Shown: in pieces, positions 48,171 to 63,877 of the stretch
Numbering within the stretch: the first letter of the stretch is position 1
Layout of the letters: every line of letters begins with the position of its first letter
Origin: Microbacterium schleiferi
GTDB lineage: Bacteria > Actinomycetota > Actinomycetes > Actinomycetales > Microbacteriaceae
Reading direction: 5' to 3'
Assembly: GCF_020781975.1 (NCBI RefSeq)
Contig: NZ_JAJGNI010000002.1
Location: 124,001 to 188,000, forward strand
Length of the DNA stretch: 64,000 bases
Translations under genes and position numbers: made by a program
Notes under the pieces: model-generated
Seen by the model: only the letters and a program-made list of their open reading frames with translations
Told to the model about the DNA's origin: nothing
The model's database searches: none

Positions 48171-49091
48171 TTAGTACTGGTGCAGCTGCGGACCCGCCTC
48201 GAGAGTGCGCTCATACTCACGGCGCGCCTCGACGTTGAGCTCGGTCATCCGCTTGCCGCGCGCGGCAACCCACGAACCGAACCAGATCGTGAGCTCACGG
48301 CCGATGATGAAGGCAGCGATAGCCAACGGAGCCAACAGCTGGCCTTCGACCAGCTCTGCGCCCTCCGCGGCCGTGAGGTTCCAGAACGGCGCCTGGAACA
48401 GCTGCCCCAGCAGGTGCCCCCCGTAGGCCGCGACCCCGACGATGAGACCGAAGATCACCCACGCCGCCCAGCGGCCGCGGTTGATGATCGCACCAAGCAA
48501 CCAGAACGCGACGAAGAACACAACGACCGGCACCCACAGGGCCCAGGTCCCCAGCGCCGCAAGCAGCGCGGTGCCGATGCTGCCCACGGTCACGGATCCG
48601 TCGATGAGGCCAAGACCGACCCAGACGGCGAGGTAGAGAACTCCGAACGAGAGCGCCGCGAGCAGGCCGATCGCGCCCGCAGCGGCACGGTTGCCGCGAG
48701 GACGCGGAGCCTCAGGCGCCTGAACGAAGATCGGCTGCGCACCGTAGGGTCCCACGCCCGGCTCGCTCGCCGTCACCACGGGTGCGACAACGGTGGCCTC
48801 GTATGCTTCGGTGGGGGCTGCCGCCTCCGCTGGCGCGGATTCGACAACAACGGGCTCGGCCTCGGGTTCGACGCTCGTCGGCTCTGCCACAGGCTCGACC
48901 ACGACGGGTTCAACGACCACGGGCTCGGCGGGAGGTGCATCAGCCTCGGGCGTTGCCGACCCAGCGGCTTCGGCATCCGCGAGGCTCTCGCGCGCGCTGC
49001 CGACAACGTCATCGACGGGCGGCTCCTCGGCGACGGGCTCGCCGACCGGTTCCTCCACGGGCTCGCCGGGCGTGGGCTTGTCGTCACTCAT
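48171..49091 (-). CDS. Membrane protein with long Glu/Pro/Val-rich cytoplasmic N-terminus
   Basis: 306 aa from the ATG at 49091, which has GGGAGGAG 6 nt upstream. Residues ~1-135 are acidic and repetitive (EPVEEPVGEPVAEEPPVDD, VVVEPVVVEPVAEP), probably disordered. Four helices occupy ~145-270, and a basic C-terminal helix (RGKRMTELNVEARREYERTLEAG) is likely cytoplasmic. Function unknown; the acidic repeat could bind cations or partner proteins. Adjacent to another small membrane protein in the same orientation. Confidence 0.78.
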   Translation of the reverse strand: MSDDKPTPGEPVEEPVGEPVAEEPPVDDVVGSARESLADAEAAGSATPEADAPPAEPVVVEPVVVEPVAEPTSVEPEAEPVVVESAPAEAAAPTEAYEATVVAPVVTASEPGVGPYGAQPIFVQAPEAPRPRGNRAAAGAIGLLAALSFGVLYLAVWVGLGLIDGSVTVGSIGTALLAALGTWALWVPVVVFFVAFWLLGAIINRGRWAAWVIFGLIVGVAAYGGHLLGQLFQAPFWNLTAAEGAELVEGQLLAPLAIAAFIIGRELTIWFGSWVAARGKRMTELNVEARREYERTLEAGPQLHQY

Positions 49092-49224
49092 GCGAAACTC
49101 CTCCCGAGGTAGATCCTCGGCTCGCAGAATACCCCGACCCGGGTTCAGATCCGCGGAACGAGGCCGTGCGGATGCCGATATGGATTCTCGGCGACACCGC
49201 TGAGCCACCCCCAACTCGCTGACA

Positions 49225-49842
49225 TCACTGCCAGAGATGGATCGCGATGCGGTGGTCGTAGTCCTCCGGGTACCACGCGCTCGAGATGGTCGTCACCCAG
49301 AGCGGGCCGTGCACAGCTTGATGTTCGGTGCCGGCATCCGTCGTCGACGAACATTCCAGCGTGCCCTCCGTCGTCGCGCAGGCGAAGCCTTGACCGCGCA
49401 GGGAAGCCTCTGCCATCCCCGCGGCATCCGCTGACACAGTCGCAAAGGTCGTGACGACGGCCTGCCCTGCGCTGGTGGTCCACGTGCAGGTCCGGGCTGC
49501 GGTGGGCGCCAGGGCCGCGACGAGGTCAGACATCGCCGTTGCCGGTCCCGCCGTGGACTGACTCAGAATCGCATCGGATGTCCAGGTGAGCTCGTTCCAC
49601 AGGTCGTTCGGGTACAGCTCGCGGCAGTCGGTCTCGGCGACGTCCAGCCCTTCGGCGACGACAGTGTGCGGCGTCGGGGTCGCGGCGAGCATGGTGACGG
49701 CGTTGCCCGCTGCACCTCCCGCCCACGCCATAACCAGCGGCATGGCGGGGACGGCGAACCAGACGAGCGCCCCGACAATCGCCAGAGACAGCACCATCGC
49801 GGGGACAGCGATGCGGTTGTCGCGACCGGGAACGCGAGCCAT
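49225..49842 (-). CDS. Membrane-anchored extracellular protein of unknown function
   Basis: 205 aa from the ATG at 49842 (GGAGG, 5-nt spacing). One N-terminal helix (AMVLSLAIVGALVWFAVPAMPLVMAWA) is a signal anchor. The extracellular part contains four Cys residues (TDCREL, RTCTWTT, FACATTEGTLECSS) probably forming two disulfides, which could be substrates for the DsbA-like pair at 24-25 kb (inference). No domain recognised. It lies 134 bp before the gene at 48171. Confidence 0.75.
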   Translation of the reverse strand: MARVPGRDNRIAVPAMVLSLAIVGALVWFAVPAMPLVMAWAGGAAGNAVTMLAATPTPHTVVAEGLDVAETDCRELYPNDLWNELTWTSDAILSQSTAGPATAMSDLVAALAPTAARTCTWTTSAGQAVVTTFATVSADAAGMAEASLRGQGFACATTEGTLECSSTTDAGTEHQAVHGPLWVTTISSAWYPEDYDHRIAIHLWQ

Positions 49843-49993
49843 GGTGACCTCCGCCAGCAACCGTACGACGCCGACACCGTTCGAGCCGGTCGGAACCGCT
49901 CGCGACGCCCGGAAAAGTTGGCGCGAGTGTCGCGAAGCCCGCAAGACGCGACAGTTCCTTTCCGTTTTTTCCACTCAGATGCCAAGGCGCAGT

Positions 49994-50079
49994 GGCACAC
50001 GCGGGTCGCGGGGCTGGCACCGGGTCTGGCGGGAGCCGGCGCAGCCGGCGAGGGCATGTCCCCGCGACCCGCGTGTGCC
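49994..50079. repeat. 86-nt palindrome with perfect 20-bp arms
   Basis: GGCACACGCGGGTCGCGGGG at 49994-50013 is the exact complement of 50060-50079. The 46-nt loop contains GCCGGC twice. No coding frame covers it. It sits between a gene start and tandem array 3. Size and two-part layout resemble the 84-nt repeats, but the arms differ. Confidence 0.9.
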
Positions 50080-50094
50080 GCGGAGCCGGACATG

Positions 50095-50174
50095 AAGGAC
50101 AACTCGGCGGAGGGAAGGACAACTCGGCGGAGGGAAGGACAACTCGGCGGAGGGAAGGACAACTCGGCGGAGGG
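50095..50174. repeat. 20-nt tandem repeat array 3 (four units)
   Basis: Four identical units AAGGACAACTCGGCGGAGGG at 50095, 50115, 50135 and 50155. The core GGACAACTCG is on the plus strand as in array 2. It lies just past the rpoC terminator. The 402-bp gene-free stretch 49843-50244 holds only this array, the 86-nt palindrome and the rpoC terminator. Confidence 0.96.
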
Positions 50175-50196
50175 GTGAGGGGATGCTGGGAACGAC

Positions 50197-50226
50197 GCAG
50201 GGCCCCGGGAAATCCCGAGGCCCTGC
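50197..50226. terminator. rpoC terminator hairpin
   Basis: GCAGGGCC...GGGA, loop AA, TCCC...GGCCCTGC, 18 bp past the rpoC stop on the minus strand. One bulge in an otherwise complete stem. Confidence 0.8.
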
Positions 50227-50244
50227 GTGGGGTGACGACGTGGG

Positions 50245-54117
<3,873 letters not shown>

Positions 54118-54163
54118 GAGTTCTCAGTTCTCCTGTATCGGAATTCTGTGTTGCCTGGCCGGG

Positions 54164-57658
<3,495 letters not shown>

Positions 57659-57821
57659 GGGGATTACCTCCGTGGGCCCGGGCGGGGCACTATCCTTGTC
57701 GTCAGGTGAAGCGTTCGGTCCTCCCCGAAAACCAGCGCGTCTCGCACCGCATCGAGCGGGGACACGCAGGCACAGCCGACCACCATATGAGGGCAGGGGG
57801 AATCCAAGAGCGCAACCACCA

Positions 57822-57850
57822 ACTATACGCGTTCCGGCACGCCGTGTCCA
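57822..57850 (-). promoter_or_regulatory. Predicted rpoBC promoter
   Basis: Minus-strand TGGACA (-35), 17-bp spacer, TATAGT (-10); 5/6 and 5/6 matches, leaving a leader of about 155 nt before rpoB. rplL is not upstream in this window, so rpoBC appears to be transcribed from its own promoter here. Confidence 0.6.
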
Positions 57851-57896
57851 GCGGGATTCTTGACGAGTCGAAATTCGTGCGGTATAACCAGCGATC

Positions 57897-59558
57897 TCAG
57901 TGCTGTGTCGCGTGTATGAAGCGGATCGTGGCGCCCGGCCCCGCCTGTGCGAGCAGGTCGAGATCGGCATCCAGAACCGTGGCGATCACCGGGTAGCCGC
58001 CGGTCACGGGACCGTCGGCCAGCAGGATCGTGGGAGAGCCCGACGGTGGCACCTGGATCGCCCCCGGAACCATCCCCTCGCTCGGCAACTCCCCGGCATC
58101 CGTGCGATCCAGCCGCGGCCCCTCCAGCCGCATCCCGACCCGGTCGGCAGCAGCGCCGACAGTCCACGTCGCTTCGAACAGCGCGGTTCCCGACGCCGGA
58201 GTGAAGGCATCCTCGCGGGGTCCGGGCACGAGGCGGACGACCAGATCGGCCGGCGGGGGACTCCAGGGCGCCAGATCGGATGCCGGGATCTCGTCGACCG
58301 CGAGCGCCCCGCCGGAGAGGACTGCGTCGGCGCGGAGGGGTTCTGGCCCGAGGCCGGCGAGGGTGTCGGTAGCGGCCGAGCCCAGGACGCGCCGGGCCTC
58401 GATGCCGCCGCGAACGGCGAGGTACGCGCGAACGCCGGCCGTGAACCACCCCTTCCGCAGGCGCTCACCGCGCCGCCACAGCTGCGCCGCGCCGTGGTCG
58501 ATGCCGCGTCCGTCGATGGTGAGCTCGCCCCACGCGCCGGCCACGGCGATCCACACGTCAGCGAGCGCGGTGGCTTCGAATCCGCCCGCCGTGATCTCCA
58601 GGCCCGCCGCGCCCTCGGGGTTCCCGACGAGGCGATTGGCGGTGCGCAGGGCCGCGCGGTCGAGGGCGCCAGAGACGGAGACGCCCAGCGACCCGTGTCC
58701 CGGGCGCCCGGCATCCTGGACCGTCGCGAGCAGCCCCGGCGCCTCGACCCGCAGCACGGGACCACTGCCGGCATCCGCCTCCACTCCGCCTCGCGCGTGT
58801 GCGGCGGTTTCGTGCGAGTGCTGCGCATTTGTGCGCAGCGGACGCACGAAACCGCCGCGCTCGAGGGAGGGGCCGGACGCGGGGAGGTCGGCGACCTCGC
58901 GGAATCGAACGCGCATGCCGGGGCGTAGGAGCGCGGGGGATGCGGCATCCGGGTCGAACAGCGGGGCGGAGGTGGTGCCGATCAGCCGCCATCCGCCCGG
59001 CGTCGATCGCGGGTAGGCACCCGAGAAGCTCCCGGCAAGTCCCACCGAGCCTGCCGGGACCCGCGTACGCGGCGACGCGAGGCGAGGCACGTCGAAGGGC
59101 CAGTCCTCGCTCACGAGATACCCGAAGCCAGGCGCGAACCCCGTGAAGGCGACCGTCCAGGTGGCCGCCAGATGAGCAGAGACGAGGTCAGCGGAGTGGA
59201 TGCCGAGGAAGGCCGCGGTCTTGTCGAGGTCGGGTCCGTCATACCGGATGCCGATCTCGACATCCGTGTTCCCGTCCACGGCCGCACGCGCCGGTACGTC
59301 AGTCACCGCGAGGGCATCGGCGAGACTCTTCTCGATCCAGGCGCGCACGACCGAGGTGGCTACCTCGCGCGGTGCGAACCGCACGAGGACGGTGCGCGCG
59401 GCAGGGACGAGATCCACGACGCCCGCGGGCTGTGAACTGGAGAGTCGCTCGCGGAGCGAGATGACGACCCGCAGCGCCTCGGCGGGGCTGATGCTCTCGG
59501 GCACCTCAGCGAGCAGACCCGTGTCGCCGAAGACTCGGACCCCGGCGCTGCTCACCAC
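57897..59558 (-). CDS. pxpBC: 5-oxoprolinase subunits B and C fused
   Basis: 553 aa. Residues ~1-230 match PxpB/KipI ([33 protein letters not shown]). Residues ~265-553 match PxpC/KipA ([49 protein letters not shown]). With PxpA the complex opens 5-oxoproline to glutamate with ATP. B and C are normally separate, and fusion is known in actinobacteria. The linker (~240-265) carries an in-frame nested palindrome at 58801-58858. The start, GTG at 59558 or 59555, overlaps the pxpA stop. The C-terminal active residues look intact. Confidence 0.93.
   Translation of the reverse strand: MVSSAGVRVFGDTGLLAEVPESISPAEALRVVISLRERLSSSQPAGVVDLVPAARTVLVRFAPREVATSVVRAWIEKSLADALAVTDVPARAAVDGNTDVEIGIRYDGPDLDKTAAFLGIHSADLVSAHLAATWTVAFTGFAPGFGYLVSEDWPFDVPRLASPRTRVPAGSVGLAGSFSGAYPRSTPGGWRLIGTTSAPLFDPDAASPALLRPGMRVRFREVADLPASGPSLERGGFVRPLRTNAQHSHETAAHARGGVEADAGSGPVLRVEAPGLLATVQDAGRPGHGSLGVSVSGALDRAALRTANRLVGNPEGAAGLEITAGGFEATALADVWIAVAGAWGELTIDGRGIDHGAAQLWRRGERLRKGWFTAGVRAYLAVRGGIEARRVLGSAATDTLAGLGPEPLRADAVLSGGALAVDEIPASDLAPWSPPPADLVVRLVPGPREDAFTPASGTALFEATWTVGAAADRVGMRLEGPRLDRTDAGELPSEGMVPGAIQVPPSGSPTILLADGPVTGGYPVIATVLDADLDLLAQAGPGATIRFIHATQH
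58801..58858. repeat. Nested palindrome inserted in frame in the pxpBC linker
   Basis: Outer arms GCGGCGGTTTCGTGCG (58801-58816) and CGCACGAAACCGCCGC (58843-58858) are perfect complements; inner arms TGCGCA (58822 and 58832) form a second tier. The DNA is translated on the minus strand within the linker between the PxpB and PxpC domains. Confidence 0.9.
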
Positions 59559-60307
59559 GGCGCTCGCACTGATATTGACGCAGCATCCAGGGCCGCCCGC
59601 ACCGCACGAGCCGCCGCAACCGACCCTGGCGAGTCGCCGTGCAGGCAGAGGGAGGCAGCGCTCACCGCGATACTCGTGCCGTCAACGGCGACGACGGTGC
59701 CCTGGCGTGCCAGGCGGACGGCCCGGATCGCGGCGGCATCAGGATTCTCGAGAACCGCGCCGGGCTCGCCGCGGGGGACGAGCTCTCCGCTCGGCGTGTA
59801 GCCGCGGTCGAGAAACGCTTCAGCTACGACCTCCAGACCGTGCTCTCGCGCCGCCTCGGAGATCTCGCCCGGCATAGCGAGGATCGGCAGTCTTCGGCCC
59901 AGCTGACCCGACAGATCTGCCACAGCGGCGGCGAGCGCCGCCGCGTGCGCGGCATCCGTGCGAACAGCGTGATACAGCGCACCGTGGGGTTTGACATACC
60001 GGATGTCGGCGCCGACGTCCGCGAGAGCATCCAGCTGCGCAGACACGGTGCCGCGAAGCTCGGCCGTCGCCATCGCGAGCGGCAGCCTGCCGAATCCGGG
60101 CCTGTCGGGGTAGGAGGGGTGAGCGCCGATCACCACCCCGAACCGGGCAGCCCGTTCGACAGCCTCAACCATGGAGTCCAGGTCTCCGGCGTGACCACCG
60201 CAGGCGATGTTTGCGCTGGAGATGACGGCGAAAAGCGCCTCGTCGTCAGCGGTAGGCACCCCGTCGACCGTTTCGCCGAGGTCGGCGTTCAGGTCGATGG
60301 TCCTCAT
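59552..60307 (-). CDS. pxpA: 5-oxoprolinase subunit A (LamB/YcsF family)
   Basis: 251 aa from the ATG at 60307: MRTIDLNADLGETVDGVPTADDEAL, SANIACGGHAGD, GAHPSYPDRPGFGR, YVKPHGALYHAV and LDRGYTPSGELVPRG. Supplies the hydrolytic TIM-barrel of the oxoprolinase complex. The stop overlaps pxpBC, so the two make one operon. It is divergent from the spermidine-synthase-like gene with only 33 bp between starts. Confidence 0.95.
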   Translation of the reverse strand: MRTIDLNADLGETVDGVPTADDEALFAVISSANIACGGHAGDLDSMVEAVERAARFGVVIGAHPSYPDRPGFGRLPLAMATAELRGTVSAQLDALADVGADIRYVKPHGALYHAVRTDAAHAAALAAAVADLSGQLGRRLPILAMPGEISEAAREHGLEVVAEAFLDRGYTPSGELVPRGEPGAVLENPDAAAIRAVRLARQGTVVAVDGTSIAVSAASLCLHGDSPGSVAAARAVRAALDAASISVRAPW

Positions 60308-60340
60308 GCGACCACGGTACGCCCGGTCTACGGTGGATGC

Positions 60341-61216
60341 GTGGCCCGAGCGCACGTCGAAGCCCCGCCGCCGCAGGTGCGGCTGTCGGACGGATCCGTG
60401 GCGCGCATCGTCCCGTCGGCATTCGCAAGCGGATGGGAACTCGAGGTCGGCGGCACCCCGCAGTCCCATGTCGACCTCGCCGATCCCACCCACCTGCACT
60501 TCGAGTACGTCGCACGGATGGGCGCCGTCATCGATCAGCTCGGAGAGCCGGGCGAGCCGCTCACCGCCATTCATCTGGGGGCCGGCGCCTATACGCTCCC
60601 CCGGTACGTCGAAGCGACCCGACCGGGGTCCCGGCAGCAGGTCATCGAACTCGAACCGGCTCTGGTTTCGCTCGTCCGCGAACATCTGCCGCTGCCGTCC
60701 AGTTCACGCGCCGGCGGCTCGATCCGCACGCGGACCGGAGATGCCCGGGCCGTGCTGGAACGGCTGCCAGCGGGCATTCGCGGTCAGGCCGACCTGGTGA
60801 TCTCAGACATCTTCCACGGCGCGCGGACGCCGGCTCACGTCACGAGTCTCGAGTTCTACTGCCTCGTTGCGCGCTACCTCACGGAGACTGGCGTGCTGCT
60901 GGTCAACGTCGCCGACGGCGCGGGGCTCGCCTTTGCGCGGCGCCAAGCCGCCACCGTCCGCAGCGAACTCCCGCACGTCGCGCTGCTGGCCGAAGTGCAA
61001 GTCTTGAAGGGCAGGCGGTTCGGGAACATCGTGATCGCGGCATCCCGGACCCCGCTTCCCACCGCGTGGCTCCCGCGGCTGATGGCTGCAGGACCGCATC
61101 CGGCGAAGGTGGCGCAGGGCGCAGAGATCGACGCGTTCGTCGCAGGTTCGCGCCCTGTCACGGATGCCGACGCCGCGCCGTCGCCAGCGCCCTCGGCGAC
61201 GCTGTTCGAGCGCTGA
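60341..61216 (+). CDS. Spermidine synthase-like methyltransferase-fold protein
   Basis: 291 aa from the GTG at 60341; the frame is open further upstream but overlaps pxpA antisense. A Rossmann fold shows AIHLGAGAYTLPRY (motif I), QQVIELEPALVSLVRE (acidic end of strand 2), RTRTGDARAVLERLP and DLVISDIFHGARTPAH. These match the spermidine-synthase superfamily, but the residues that define true SpeE for putrescine binding cannot be confirmed, and no polyamine genes are near. A Pro/Ala-rich tail ends the protein. Often annotated as fused or spermidine synthase in this group; substrate unknown. Confidence 0.82.
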   Translation: MARAHVEAPPPQVRLSDGSVARIVPSAFASGWELEVGGTPQSHVDLADPTHLHFEYVARMGAVIDQLGEPGEPLTAIHLGAGAYTLPRYVEATRPGSRQQVIELEPALVSLVREHLPLPSSSRAGGSIRTRTGDARAVLERLPAGIRGQADLVISDIFHGARTPAHVTSLEFYCLVARYLTETGVLLVNVADGAGLAFARRQAATVRSELPHVALLAEVQVLKGRRFGNIVIAASRTPLPTAWLPRLMAAGPHPAKVAQGAEIDAFVAGSRPVTDADAAPSPAPSATLFER

Positions 61217-61349
61217 CGGCGTGGGAAGCCGGCGCGATTCGCCGACGCCGTCACAATGAGAGCGCACCGCGTATGGGGCGAGGTGCGGCAAGGATGCGGA
61301 ATCGGGCGGCCTGACCGCGGCGATCACCGCTCTGCGGGAAGGAGCGCGA

Positions 61350-61883
61350 GTGAGCTATATCCACGGCTACGACCCCGTCACGCTGCGCGAAGTAGTCAAC
61401 CCCCGCGACTGCCGCGACCGCCTCGACGAACTCGGCGACCAGCGCTCGCTCCCCGCCCTGCTCGAGCGGGTGTGGCTTCTGAAGGTTCTGGACCGCCTCG
61501 ACGACGCGCTCGAGATCGCCGACCAGACGGTGCGCACGGCCCGGATGGCGGGAACGCGCAAGGATCTGCTGCGCGCACGCATCCTGCACGCGACAGTGCT
61601 GCAGTTTCGCGGCTCGCTCGCTGCCGCCGCGCAAGAGCTCACCACCTGCGCCGTCGAGGCCGAGGGGGCAGGCTGGGCATCGATCGCCGCGTTCGCGTAC
61701 CAGCACCGCGGCAAAGTGCACTACGACGCGGGAGACTTCGACGCAGCTCGCGCTGACTTCAAGCGCGCACTCTTCGCTCGCCAGAGCACGTCAGCCCCCG
61801 ACGACCAGCTCGAGTCGACTCTTCTCGCGATCGACGCCGCCGAGCGCCGGCGGGCCGAGGCCGGCGCGGCAGTCGCCAGCTGA
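61350..61883 (+). CDS. Tetratricopeptide-like repeat protein
   Basis: 177 aa from a GTG at 61350 with AAGGAG upstream. Helical throughout; the repeats DALEIADQTVRTARMAGTRK, AAAQELTTCAVEAEGAGWAS and YDAGDFDAARADFKRALFAR fit TPR helices, giving three to four units. No signal peptide. TPR proteins scaffold other proteins; no partner is indicated. It is followed 36 bp later by the SprT-like gene in the same direction. Confidence 0.8.
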   Translation: MSYIHGYDPVTLREVVNPRDCRDRLDELGDQRSLPALLERVWLLKVLDRLDDALEIADQTVRTARMAGTRKDLLRARILHATVLQFRGSLAAAAQELTTCAVEAEGAGWASIAAFAYQHRGKVHYDAGDFDAARADFKRALFARQSTSAPDDQLESTLLAIDAAERRRAEAGAAVAS

Positions 61884-61919
61884 CCGGCCGGTGTCTGAGG
61901 CCCGACTTACGCTGTCGTC

Positions 61920-62408
61920 ATGTCCGAGTTGCACCGCGTTCGCCACTGGGCCGAGGCCCTGCTCTCGGTGCACCTGAGCCCGGAGTGGTCGTTCGGTTTC
62001 GACAACGCGAAGCGGCGCGCGGGCCTCTGTGACTTCACCCGCAAGCGCATCACGGTGTCCCGGTATCTCGCGGCCCGCCACGATGATGACACCAACCACC
62101 AGACGCTGCTGCACGAGGTGGCGCACGCCCTCGCCGGCGCGGCAGCAGGCCATGGGCCGCGCTGGAAAGCGATCGCGCGAGACCTCGGCTATGTGGGCGG
62201 GACCACGCACCACGGCGAGACAGCGACAGAACTCGCGCCCTGGGTCGGCGTGTGCCCCGCCGGTCACGTCGCCTACCGGCATCGCCGCGCGAGCCGGCAG
62301 ACCTCCTGCGCCCGCTGCGCTCCCCGCTTCGACGAGCGCTACCTGCTCACGTGGACCAGGCGCGAGATCACGGCGTCCACGCGCCTGGCGGCGATGACCC
62401 CGCGCTGA
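61920..62408 (+). CDS. SprT-like zinc metalloprotease-fold protein
   Basis: 162 aa. HEVAHALAG (HExxH) near residue 60 with a downstream HG block (AAGHGPRWKAIARDLG) supplies the zinc ligands, and a C-terminal zinc ribbon is formed by CPAGH and CARCAPRF. SprT domains are shared with DNA-protein crosslink proteases (SPRTN) in eukaryotes and stress-related proteins in bacteria. Small, no signal peptide. Activity unproven. Confidence 0.87.
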   Translation: MSELHRVRHWAEALLSVHLSPEWSFGFDNAKRRAGLCDFTRKRITVSRYLAARHDDDTNHQTLLHEVAHALAGAAAGHGPRWKAIARDLGYVGGTTHHGETATELAPWVGVCPAGHVAYRHRRASRQTSCARCAPRFDERYLLTWTRREITASTRLAAMTPR

Positions 62409-62435
62409 CGGCGGGGCTGCCGCCGGCGCCGCAAC

Positions 62436-62478
62436 GCCCGAGCCCGCCTCCCACAGGTTACGGAAGGCGGGCTCGGGC
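62436..62478. terminator. Bidirectional terminator between convergent genes
   Basis: GCCCGAGCCCGCCT and its exact complement AGGCGGGCTCGGGC form a 14-bp stem between the stops of the SprT-like gene and the LASTG gene. Confidence 0.85.
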
Positions 62479-62493
62479 TGAGAGCGCGATTCG

Positions 62494-63788
62494 TTAGCTC
62501 ACCGTGCGGCGCCGACGCACGAGCCACAGCCCGCCGCCCACCAGGGCCGCAGCGAACGCGGCTAGCGCGACCGACACACCGATGAGGCCGCCGGTCGAGG
62601 CGAGGTCGCCGCCCTGCGAGGATCCACCAGGGGCCGCGCCGGGGTCGGCCGGGTTCGCCGGCGTCGCGGTAGCTACCGTGACCGACTGCCAACCGAGGAG
62701 CGTGCCGTCGGCGGCGTAGACCGCAACCCGGTGTGCTCCAAGCGGCACACTCGAGGGCGTCACCATCGTGATGCGCGCGGCGCCCGACACCGTCGCCGAC
62801 CCCAGCGCCGTGGGCTCGGAGAAGGCGAACACGTACACCGCGTCTCCCTCGTGACCGGCCGGCAGGGTGATCGTCACGGTGTCTCCCGGCGCGAACGGGT
62901 TCGGGGCGACGGTGATGGCGTTCTCGAGGTCAGCGGTCAGCTCGCTGTCCGACGGGCGCCACTGATCGGTGACGCCGACCAGATAGACGACCTCCTGAGC
63001 GGCACCGTCGCGTGTTCCGAAGCTCGGAGTGATCGTCAACGGATGCGCGCCGGGACCGCCGACGGGCGTCGAGAGGGTCACCGTCCACGATCCGTCCTCG
63101 CCGACCTCGGCGCTACCGAGGGTGCCGTCCGCGTCCGCGATGCGCACGCCGGAGCCGGGCAGGCCCGTTCCCGTGACCTCGGTGAGCTGTTGGTCGGGGG
63201 CGTAGACAGCGCCGAAATCGGTCGTCACCGCAAAGGAATCGGCGATGTTCACTCGGTTGTAGAGGAACTGCGAGGTGGTGAGCGCGTGATCGACGATGCG
63301 GGTCTCACCGACGCATCCGTACCAGCCGTGATCGGGCTCGGTCTCCCAGGTGGAGGTGCCGATGATCCATGGCATGAAGTCAGCTGCCATCATCCCGCCA
63401 ACCGACGACGCGTTGCGCAGAACCGGAACGCCATCGACGTACATGATCGCGGTGTCGGCTGCCGGATCGTTCACGATGGCTACGTGGTGCCGAGCACCGG
63501 GTATGCGAGGACCTCCTGCGCGGTGATCGCCGACGCGGTGTCACCGATCTCGAAGATGGCTGCGGCAGCTGGTGTGTCATCGGGATTGGTCAGCGGAGCC
63601 TGCTCGGAGCCGATCACGAGCACCTTGCCTGCGGCATGGACGTTCTCGATGAGAAGCGTCTCGGCGGGGCCGACGAGCTGATTTCCGTCTTCAGCGGTAG
63701 CGACAGCGGGAACGAGGAGAGCGCACCCGAGCGCGAGTGCAGCACAGGCTGCAGCAGCGCTCCGAGTGACGCGTCGATCGACGGTCAT
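62494..63788 (-). pseudogene. Broken LAXTG surface protein with LamG-like, Ig-like stalk (frameshift plus deletion)
   Basis: The N-terminal piece (63480-63788) has a signal peptide (RSAAAACAALALGCALLVPA then ATAEDG) and runs into a TAG at 63480. The C-terminal piece (62494 to ~63500, other frame) opens inside a LamG/concanavalin-like domain: HHVAIVNDPAADTAIMYVDG with no ribosome site or start before it. It continues with GWYGCVGETRIVDHAL, Ig-like domains, LASTGG, a helix and RRRRTVS. A LamG domain should have about 70 more residues before HHVAIVND, so sequence seems to be lost as well as the frame shifted. A sequencing error could explain the frame but not the missing half. The original enzyme type is not recoverable. 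Confidence 0.7.
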
Positions 63789-63863
63789 GAACGGAGGATT
63801 CCTTTCCACGACGGCACCGGGCGATGCCGACGGGGGACGAACCTAACCGCGAAGGATGACAGA

Positions 63864-63877
63864 AGTTATCGCTAACA
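63864..63877. promoter_or_regulatory. Predicted LacI-family operator
   Basis: AGTTATCGCTAACA is close to the palindrome TGTTAGCGCTAACA bound by several LacI-type sugar regulators of actinobacteria. It lies 76 bp upstream of the surface protein start and could also control a gene beyond the window edge. Confidence 0.5.
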
